Source: a bacterium (lineage in GTDB: Bacteria > SZUA-79 > Acidulodesulfobacterales > Acidulodesulfobacteraceae). Taken from it: a stretch of DNA of 8,237 bases. The DNA lies in assembly GCA_021806125.1 (NCBI GenBank), contig JAJZYC010000059.1:1-8237 (forward strand). The letters are read 5' to 3'. Below, in pieces: positions 1 through 4,698 of this stretch. The number at the start of each line of letters is the position of its first letter. The stretch's first letter is position 1. The notes under the pieces are model-generated. The model ran no database searches and had not been told where the DNA came from. It worked only from the letters and a program-made list of their open reading frames with translations. The position numbers were made by a program, and so were the translations under genes.

Positions 1-221
1 GCAAAATAATCGGATTCAAAGTCTTAACCGTAGTTCCGACCGGCATTTTTGCATACATGGGATTTCAGCCCGGCGATATAATAAAGTCGGTCAACGGAAC
101 TCCGCTTTCCAGCCCTCAGGAAGCCGTAAATTTATTATCCGGACTTATGAACGAAAACAACGTGTCTATAGATTTAACGCAAGGCGCTCAGAATATAACC
201 ATGAACTATCGGATAGAATAA
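1..221 (+). CDS. gspC: Type II secretion protein GspC, C-terminal PDZ domain (partial, 5' end outside window)
   Basis: The gene enters from the left edge; the reading frame starts at base 3 and gives 72 residues ending at TAA 219-221. The fragment reads as a PDZ domain: a G-F-K-V-L-T-V-V-P strand, then F-Q-P-G-D-I-I-K-S-V-N-G, then a helix with S-P-Q-E-A-V-N-L-L and a final strand ending N-Y-R-I-E. This is the usual layout of the GspC C-terminal PDZ domain. GspC is a single-pass inner-membrane protein that links the T2SS platform to the secretin GspD, and its PDZ domain is implicated in substrate selection. The stop codon overlaps the ATG of the following pseudopilin gene (TAATG), so the two are translationally coupled. 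Another periplasmic PDZ protein is possible, but the adjacent pseudopilin, secretin and ATPase genes favour GspC. The membrane segment and HR domain are not in view. Confidence 0.78.
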   Translation, partial: KIIGFKVLTVVPTGIFAYMGFQPGDIIKSVNGTPLSSPQEAVNLLSGLMNENNVSIDLTQGAQNITMNYRIE

Positions 222-697
222 TGCAATTTATAATAAGTGAGATATTTTTTTTCCCGCGTTTAAAAAAGGCACGTCTTTTCGATGAAGAAAAAAATGGACG
301 GCAGTTTGCGTTTTGCAAAGGTGATGCCAAGGGTGTTTCCTGCAGCGCAGCAGAGAGCGGTTTTACGCTCATAGAAGTCTTAGTCGCTCTCGTAATACTA
401 GGTATTGCCTTAATACCTCTTTTAGTCGCTCAGGCAAGAGCCGTAGGCGATTACGGCTACGCTAACAATGCCGCCTATGAAACCGTTCTTGCTAAAAATA
501 TAATGTCGAACATTTTTTTATTAAAAGAAATATATATAATGAACAAAAAGGAAAAAATACGCGGCGCAAAAGGTTATATCGCCAAAAAATCGATAAGCAA
601 AACCTCCTACCCCGGCATTTATATGATAAAAATAACCGTTTTCAAAAAAGGCCGCAATCCAAAAAACGGCGTTACGCTAAAATCTCTAGTACAGTAG
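221..697 (+). CDS. gspI: Type II secretion minor pseudopilin GspI-like
   Basis: This 158-residue protein carries a class III (prepilin) signal: G47 followed by F48-T-L-I-E52, then a hydrophobic helix V-L-V-A-L-V-I-L-G-I-A-L-I-P-L-L. Prepilin peptidase would cut after G47, and Glu at mature position +5 is the conserved pilin residue. The E-V-L-V-A-L core and the following A-Y-E-T-V-L-A-K-N-I helix, with a short C-terminal domain, fit GspI best; a PilV- or GspH-like pseudopilin is the alternative. GspI joins the tip complex of the T2SS pseudopilus in the inner membrane and periplasm. The mature form would be 111 residues, about normal. The leader of 47 residues is far longer than the usual 6-10. 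No in-frame ATG, GTG or TTG lies between codon 1 and the cleavage site, so 221 is the only ordinary start. It overlaps the gspC stop and has no obvious Shine-Dalgarno, implying translational coupling. Confidence 0.8.
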   Translation: MQFIISEIFFFPRLKKARLFDEEKNGRQFAFCKGDAKGVSCSAAESGFTLIEVLVALVILGIALIPLLVAQARAVGDYGYANNAAYETVLAKNIMSNIFLLKEIYIMNKKEKIRGAKGYIAKKSISKTSYPGIYMIKITVFKKGRNPKNGVTLKSLVQ

Positions 698-767
698 ATT
701 TAATCAAAATTTTGCGCGATATTGCAATTGTAAAACCCCCGAGCGCTTTCTATAATTCATTTATCTT

Positions 768-792
768 ATATCGCCAACTTTGTTGGCGATAT
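768..792. repeat. Perfect 11-bp inverted repeat with TTT loop (stem-loop)
   Basis: The left arm ATATCGCCAAC (768-778) and right arm GTTGGCGATAT (782-792) are exact reverse complements around a three-base TTT loop. It lies 70 bp after the gspI stop, where a terminator would be expected, but the bases after it (GTCAACTTAA) are not a T-run. It could be an atypical terminator, an mRNA 3'-end stabiliser or a protein site. Confidence 0.65.
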
Positions 793-812
793 GTCAACTT
801 AATATAAAAAAT

Positions 813-846
813 AATCGGCATAATATAATATTATATTATGCCGATT
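813..846. repeat. Perfect 34-bp palindrome, no loop
   Basis: Two 17-base arms meet without a spacer; the left arm begins AATCGGCATAA and the right arm ends TTATGCCGATT, with an alternating A/T centre. On the + strand it is followed by TCGCGG, not a T-run. Read on the - strand it is followed by ATTTTTTATATT (complement of 801-812), so it looks more like a terminator for leftward transcription, although no leftward gene is seen here. An operator or a small repeat element is the alternative. Confidence 0.7.
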
Positions 847-940
847 TCGCGGAAATTTATATTAAAATGCATAAAAAAGCAAGCTTTGATTGACGGCGAC
901 GATTAACAACATCCGTATTAAAATATTAATGGCACAGTTA

Positions 941-969
941 TTGCTTTATTCAATATTATTCAATATAAA
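941..969 (+). promoter_or_regulatory. Sigma70-like promoter for the lipoprotein/phosphoesterase cassette
   Basis: A -35 box TTGCTT (941-946) and a -10 box TATAAA (964-969) are separated by exactly 17 bp. Transcription would start near 976, leaving a leader of about 28 bases that contains AAGGAG (993-998) five bases before the ATG at 1004. The region is AT-rich, so chance matches are possible, but spacing, position and the strong ribosome site agree. Confidence 0.5.
947..966 (+). repeat. Tandem duplicate of TATTCAATAT inside the promoter spacer
   Basis: TATTCAATAT occurs twice, head to tail with no gap (947-956 and 957-966). The pair fills the promoter spacer and runs into the -10 box. The 10-bp period is about one DNA helical turn, so two copies would face the same side of the helix, as in a regulator binding site. 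Slippage in AT-rich DNA is the simpler explanation. Confidence 0.6.
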
Positions 970-1003
970 TAAATTAAAATAACCAAATCCTTAAGGAGTA
1001 TTT

Positions 1004-2221
1004 ATGAAGCTTTCTACAATCCGCTTTAACCGCTATTACGTTTTTCTTACTTTAAGCCTTTTTCTAATATCAGCTTCCATGATTCTTTCCGGCTGCGGAG
1101 GAGGAAGCAGTTCTTCCGGCGCATCAATCAACACCTATGTTGCGGGAACATATTGCTTCGGCAATGCCATAGACTCCTCTGGAAACATATGGGTAGCTAA
1201 CGCGGGCAACGGAACCCCGGGAACGGCCGTAGGCGACAGCAACGTTACCGAGCTTAGCCCCTCCGGCACGGTTATAGGTACTTACGCTGCCGGAACGTTT
1301 CCTGTAGGCATGGCAATAGATAAATCCGGTAACGTCTGGATCGAAAATTACGGAGACGGAAAGGCAGGTTTAGCCCCGGGTGACAGTAACGTAACCGAGC
1401 TTAGTCCCTCCGGCGCTCTTATCGGTACCTACGTTGCAGGAACTTATCCAGCCGGAGGCATAGCCATAGATAAATCGGGTAACGTTTGGGTAACAAACTG
1501 GGGCTCGGTTTCCGGAACAGCGGGGACCCCGGGAACGGCCGTAGGCGACAGCAACGTTACGGAATTTAGCCCTACAGGCGCAGTTATAGGCACTTTCGTT
1601 GCCGGAAGTTCTCCGGGAGGCATAGCCATAGACTCGGCGGGAAACATTTGGGTTGCGAATAAAGGCGACGGAACCGCCGGAACCGGTTTAACCAATAGCA
1701 ATATTACCGAACTGAGTTCCACCGGCCAGTTTATAGCCACCTACGTGGCAGGAAGCCATCCCGAAGGCATAGCCGTAGATCCATCCGGTAATATATGGGT
1801 CGTTAATAAGGGCAACGGGATAGTAGGCACTGCTCCGGGCGACAGCAATGTTACGGAACTTAGCCCCTCTGGCACGGTTATAGGTACTTACGTCGCCGGA
1901 ACTTATCCCGAAATCGTAGCAATAGATTCCGCAGGAAACGTATGGGTGTCAAACGGTTACGGCAGGCCAGTAGGAAATATCCCTTCCGTAAGCAACGTTA
2001 CCGAGCTTAATCCATCCGGCGCCGTTATAAACACTTTCGCTACCGGATATCAACCTTACAGCATAGCCATAGACTCGGCGGGAAACGTATGGGTTACGAA
2101 TTACGGGAATGGAGCCTCCGGAACGGGCGCGGCCAACAGCAACGTTCAGGAATATGTCGGAGCCGCTAAAGGGCCGCAGTATTTCCCTTATTCGGGGCCG
2201 CAATGGCCGGGCGCGGAGTAA
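1004..2221 (+). CDS. Seven-bladed beta-propeller (NHL/Vgb-like repeat) lipoprotein
   Basis: This 405-residue protein has a lipoprotein signal: basic N-terminus, hydrophobic stretch (about residues 11-28) and lipobox L-S-G-C31, followed by a G/S-rich linker. It should be lipid-anchored after Sec export. The rest is seven copies of a roughly 49-residue unit (A-I-D-x-S-G-N-V-W-V-x-N ... G-D-S-N-V-T-E-L-S-P-S-G-x-x-I-G-T-Y-V-A-G-T-Y-P), starting near residues 54, 104, 153, 207, 256, 305 and 354. The third copy has a five-residue insertion. The last copy lacks the I-G-T-Y-V-A-G strand, while residues 42-53 before the first copy supply one (I-N-T-Y-V-A-G-T-Y); this is the closure expected of a seven-bladed ring. 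The C-terminus ends in an aromatic and proline-rich tail (Q-Y-F-P-Y-S-G-P-Q-W-P). The repeats resemble NHL or streptogramin-lyase (Vgb) propellers, but only one His (H252) is present in the mature part, so a Vgb-type lyase site is absent. A binding or scaffold role is inferred; the ligand is unknown. AAGGAG at 993-998 supports the start. It is probably co-transcribed with the next gene, 41 bp away. Confidence 0.85.
   Translation: MKLSTIRFNRYYVFLTLSLFLISASMILSGCGGGSSSSGASINTYVAGTYCFGNAIDSSGNIWVANAGNGTPGTAVGDSNVTELSPSGTVIGTYAAGTFPVGMAIDKSGNVWIENYGDGKAGLAPGDSNVTELSPSGALIGTYVAGTYPAGGIAIDKSGNVWVTNWGSVSGTAGTPGTAVGDSNVTEFSPTGAVIGTFVAGSSPGGIAIDSAGNIWVANKGDGTAGTGLTNSNITELSSTGQFIATYVAGSHPEGIAVDPSGNIWVVNKGNGIVGTAPGDSNVTELSPSGTVIGTYVAGTYPEIVAIDSAGNVWVSNGYGRPVGNIPSVSNVTELNPSGAVINTFATGYQPYSIAIDSAGNVWVTNYGNGASGTGAANSNVQEYVGAAKGPQYFPYSGPQWPGAE
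1163..2167 (+). repeat. Seven tandem ~147-bp coding repeats (propeller blades), with long exact identities
   Basis: The DNA of the propeller gene repeats with a period of about 147 bp. A 35-bp segment is identical at 1214-1248 and 1526-1560 (blades 1 and 3), and a 26-bp segment is identical at 1620-1645 and 2061-2086 (blades 4 and 7). Blades 1 and 5 also share a near-identical stretch (about 1234-1295 versus 1841-1902). Identity that includes synonymous positions suggests recent duplication or gene conversion between blades. Confidence 0.8.
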
Positions 2222-2250
2222 CTTTTAACTTAAATTAAACTTTATAATTT

Positions 2251-2255
2251 AGGAG
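2251..2255 (+). promoter_or_regulatory. Shine-Dalgarno AGGAG deciding the start of the phosphoesterase gene
   Basis: AGGAG sits one base before a first ATG (2257) and seven bases before a second in-frame ATG (2263). One base is too close for ribosome pairing, seven is optimal, so ATG 2263 is taken as the start; the protein loses only Met-Thr compared with the longer frame. Confidence 0.75.
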
Positions 2256-2262
2256 AATGACA

Positions 2263-4416
2263 ATGAAAAAAAAAGAAGACAAGAAACAAGCATGCTCGAT
2301 ATTGAAAAGAAAATTTACGCGCAGGGATTTTCTTAAATATACCGCGGGGACGATAGGATACATTTCTTTAGCTTCCTTGGGATTAGGTTCGCTGTCCGGA
2401 TGCGGCAGCAGCGGAGGGTCGCAGACGCAAATACAAAGTTACCCCATTGACCCCAATGTTCAAACTACGCTTCAAAGAATGCTCTCTTTCCCGATATATT
2501 TATATACAGACGGCAATAGCACCACCAGCCCTCTGAATCCGGATAAAAGCGGACCCGGCCTTACAATGCCTGAGCTTCAGGATGTTTCTCAATACGGCGC
2601 GTTGGGATACGGCACATGGACGTTCGGAGCGCCGCTTCCGGCACAGACCAGAACCGACATTATGTCTTCCGGTTATGCACTTCCCGCGTCCAATACGACC
2701 TTTAAATTTGTAAATTTCTTTACTATATCAGACATTCATATCACCGACAAAGAAGCGCCGAACCAGTTTATTTATTTACAGGAAGAAAGCCCTTTCGCTC
2801 ATAATAACGTTCCGATTTACTCGCCCGTAATGATGTGTACTACTCAAGTTTTAGATGCCGCCGTTCAGACGATAAACGCTCTTCACAAGACTAACGCTTT
2901 CGATTTCGGCATATCTTTAGGAGACTGCGCAAACAGCACGACTTATAAGGAATTAAGATGGTACATAGACGTTATAGACGGAAAAGTTATTACCCCCAGT
3001 TCAGGCGATAATCTCGGCGCCGGAACAATAGATTACCAGATGCCTTATCAGGCGGCGGGTTTAGATAAATCAATTCCCTGGTATCAAGCGATAGGCAACC
3101 ACGATAAATTTTTTCTAGGTTCGTTTCCCGTCGATGCCGACCCGTCTCTCGGATTAAGGCAGTCTTATCTTGCCGATACCGTGTGGAACGTGCCGGATAT
3201 TTTAGTGCCGTCTATTTCAGCAGATAATTTAGCCGGTTTTTACCCTGCCCTATTTAATATGGAAAACCTAAAAATATTTACCCCTACATACTATCAAGGC
3301 GTATTCAACGGCCTGTCTCCTTACGGCCAAATTATAGACGAAGGGCCTCTCAGTCTTTATTCCAGCGCTCCCGTCATAGCGGCCGACGCCAACAGATACT
3401 CTTTGACCAACTCCGAATGGATTCAGGAATTTTTTAACACGGATACGACTCCCGTCGGACACGGATTTAATCTCGTCGAAGCAGGGCAGAGCAGCGATTT
3501 TGCATGCTACAGTTTCTTTCCTAAATCGAATATTCCCTTAAAGGTTATCGTGCTTGACGACGTTCAGTCTCCGTTAGACGGTTCAGGAGATATTCACGGA
3601 CACGGCTATTTAGACGCAAACCGTTGGGCATGGCTGCAGAAAGAACTAAGCGACGGTCAGGCAAACAACCAGCTTATGATAATAGCCGCCCATATTCCTA
3701 TTGGCGTTATGGATATAGGTTCTGAAATGGAGTGGTGGCAGAACGAATATAATACCGCGCCGGAATATAAGAATGCCGTCGACCTTCAAGGATTGGTCAA
3801 TACGCTTCAAAACAGTACCAATCTTCTTATGTGGGTAGCAGGGCACAGGCATCTTAATACGGTTAAGGCGTTTGTATCGCCTGACCCGGCAAATGCACCG
3901 GAACAGGGATTCTGGCACGTCGAAACTTCGTCGTTAAGGGATTTTCCTCAGCAGTTCCGCACTTTCGAAATATATCTTAACAGCGATTATACCGTTTCTA
4001 TAGTTACTACGAACGTAGACCCGTCCGTAGCCGAAGGAACGCCCGCCGCAACTTCGCGCGGATATTCGGTTGCGGTTCAGCAAATTATTCAAGAAAATAA
4101 GCAATTGAATACGATAAACCCGGTTTATTATTCCAGCAAACCCGCCGCTTCTTCTACGGCTGTTAACAATGCTATACCGCCGTTCGATTTAACGACCTTT
4201 CAGCCTATAGATATGAGTAGCGTAACCGTTCCCAGTATGGACCCGTCAAGGCCTCAAGACAACACCGGAGATAAATCAATCCAGTGGGTTGACCTGTCGA
4301 ATCCGCCGGCAGGGCAAACTGCCGTTCCATACAATGCGTCGTATAACGCGGTGCTTTTGAAACAGTTAAGCCCAGCTATGATAAGCGCTTTGAAACAGCA
4401 ATTTCCGGTTGTGTAA
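2263..4416 (+). CDS. Tat-exported lipoprotein metallophosphoesterase (calcineurin-like)
   Basis: This is a 717-residue protein (numbered from ATG 2263). The N-terminus has a twin-arginine signal T-R-R-D-F-L-K (19-25), a hydrophobic stretch, then L-S-G-C47 and a G/S-rich linker, so it should be folded in the cytoplasm, exported by Tat and probably lipid-anchored. The calcineurin-like phosphoesterase motifs are complete and in order: D157-I-H159 (in F-T-I-S-D-I-H), G-D221, G-N279-H280-D281, H477 (A-A-H-I-P) and G-H528-R-H530. These residues bind a two-metal centre that hydrolyses phosphoester bonds; the substrate is unknown. About 195 residues separate the N-H-D motif from H477, larger than in compact family members, and some 185 residues follow the G-H-x-H motif. 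The layout recalls the TIGR03768 (RPA4764-type) phosphoesterases, from memory only. It lies 41 bp after the propeller gene with no terminator between them, so the two are likely one transcript that ends at 4444-4483. Confidence 0.87.
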   Translation: MKKKEDKKQACSILKRKFTRRDFLKYTAGTIGYISLASLGLGSLSGCGSSGGSQTQIQSYPIDPNVQTTLQRMLSFPIYLYTDGNSTTSPLNPDKSGPGLTMPELQDVSQYGALGYGTWTFGAPLPAQTRTDIMSSGYALPASNTTFKFVNFFTISDIHITDKEAPNQFIYLQEESPFAHNNVPIYSPVMMCTTQVLDAAVQTINALHKTNAFDFGISLGDCANSTTYKELRWYIDVIDGKVITPSSGDNLGAGTIDYQMPYQAAGLDKSIPWYQAIGNHDKFFLGSFPVDADPSLGLRQSYLADTVWNVPDILVPSISADNLAGFYPALFNMENLKIFTPTYYQGVFNGLSPYGQIIDEGPLSLYSSAPVIAADANRYSLTNSEWIQEFFNTDTTPVGHGFNLVEAGQSSDFACYSFFPKSNIPLKVIVLDDVQSPLDGSGDIHGHGYLDANRWAWLQKELSDGQANNQLMIIAAHIPIGVMDIGSEMEWWQNEYNTAPEYKNAVDLQGLVNTLQNSTNLLMWVAGHRHLNTVKAFVSPDPANAPEQGFWHVETSSLRDFPQQFRTFEIYLNSDYTVSIVTTNVDPSVAEGTPAATSRGYSVAVQQIIQENKQLNTINPVYYSSKPAASSTAVNNAIPPFDLTTFQPIDMSSVTVPSMDPSRPQDNTGDKSIQWVDLSNPPAGQTAVPYNASYNAVLLKQLSPAMISALKQQFPVV

Positions 4417-4443
4417 TGAAAAAAGGTTTCTATTTATTCTCCT

Positions 4444-4483
4444 ACTCCCGACTGTGTTATTGCGTGGTCGGGAGTTTTATTTT
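4444..4483 (+). terminator. Intrinsic terminator after the phosphoesterase gene
   Basis: A perfect 9-bp GC-rich stem, ACTCCCGAC (4444-4452) with GTCGGGAGT (4467-4475), encloses a 14-base loop and is followed directly by TTTATTTT. It begins 27 bases after the stop codon at 4416 and would end the two-gene lipoprotein transcript, separating it from gspD. Confidence 0.88.
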
Positions 4484-4584
4484 AAATTGAAAATTCTAAA
4501 ATAACTTAAATCACCGTTATAGACTGCTTCAACATCTAATAAATACTAGACCCAGCTTTCGCCGATATGACACCCGTTGAATCG

Positions 4585-4610
4585 GAAAAAAGGGGACATT
4601 TTTATTTTGG
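4585..4610. repeat. Repeat-like fragment resembling a REP/IS200-type element end
   Basis: The core GGGGACATTT, preceded by a run of A and followed by TTATTTTGG, resembles sequences often seen beside REP-associated (Y1-family) transposase genes in Gram-negative genomes. This is recalled from general experience. Only one copy is in the window, with no partner inverted copy and no transposase, so it would be a remnant or a solitary repeat end. Confidence 0.3.
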
Positions 4611-4611
4611 C

Positions 4612-4639
4612 TTGACATAATTAGCTTTTTTTATTGAAT
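4612..4639 (+). promoter_or_regulatory. Possible sigma70-like promoter for gspD
   Basis: A perfect -35 TTGACA (4612-4617) is followed after 16 bp by TTGAAT (4634-4639), which matches TATAAT at four of six positions. Transcription would start near 4647, about 50 bases before the gspD ATG. The terminator upstream at 4444-4483 makes a separate promoter for gspD necessary or at least useful. A second candidate -10 (TAAAAT, 4688-4693) lies much closer to the gene. Confidence 0.45.
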
Positions 4640-4682
4640 TTTTTTTTAATAAATTATATTGTTATCATATTAATAAAAAAAT

Positions 4683-4694
4683 TATTTTAAAATA
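4683..4694. repeat. 12-bp palindrome TATTTTAAAATA just before gspD
   Basis: TATTTTAAAATA is self-complementary and ends four bases before the gspD ATG at 4699. The identical 12-mer precedes gspE (6938-6949). It contains TAAAAT, a good -10 match, positioned so that transcription could begin at or next to the start codon. No Shine-Dalgarno is present between it and the ATG. Confidence 0.55.
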
Positions 4695-4698
4695 CAAA

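Larger units (their letters stand above)
698..1003. other. Intergenic region between gspI and the lipoprotein gene
   Basis: This is a 306-bp AT-rich stretch without a credible gene. Its left half holds two perfect inverted repeats (768-792 and 813-846). Its right half holds a promoter with a tandem repeat (941-969) and the Shine-Dalgarno AAGGAG (993-998) of the next gene. No U-tract follows either hairpin on the + strand, so a standard intrinsic terminator for the upstream T2SS genes is not evident. Confidence 0.7.

Noticed and set aside
705..714. CAAAATTTTG palindrome just after gspI as a terminator
   Set aside because: It is a ten-base AT palindrome without a loop or T-run, too weak to form a terminator hairpin.
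838..906. Short + strand ORF of 22 codons starting inside the 34-bp palindrome
   Set aside because: It has no Shine-Dalgarno, its start is part of the palindrome, and the peptide has no recognisable feature.
1163..2167. Regular direct repeats as a CRISPR array
   Set aside because: The repeats are coding, in frame, about 147 bp in period and make a propeller protein; there are no uniform short repeats with unique spacers.
1444..2203. Leftward ORFs opposite the propeller gene
   Set aside because: They mirror the repetitive coding strand, lack ribosome sites and show no protein-like features; they are shadows of the + strand gene.
1004..2221. Virginiamycin B lyase (streptogramin resistance) as the function of the propeller protein
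   Set aside because: The repeat style is similar, but the mature protein has a single histidine, so the catalytic set of that lyase cannot be present.
2257..2259. ATG 2257 as the start of the phosphoesterase
   Set aside because: It is one base from AGGAG; the in-frame ATG at 2263 has normal spacing. The difference is two residues.
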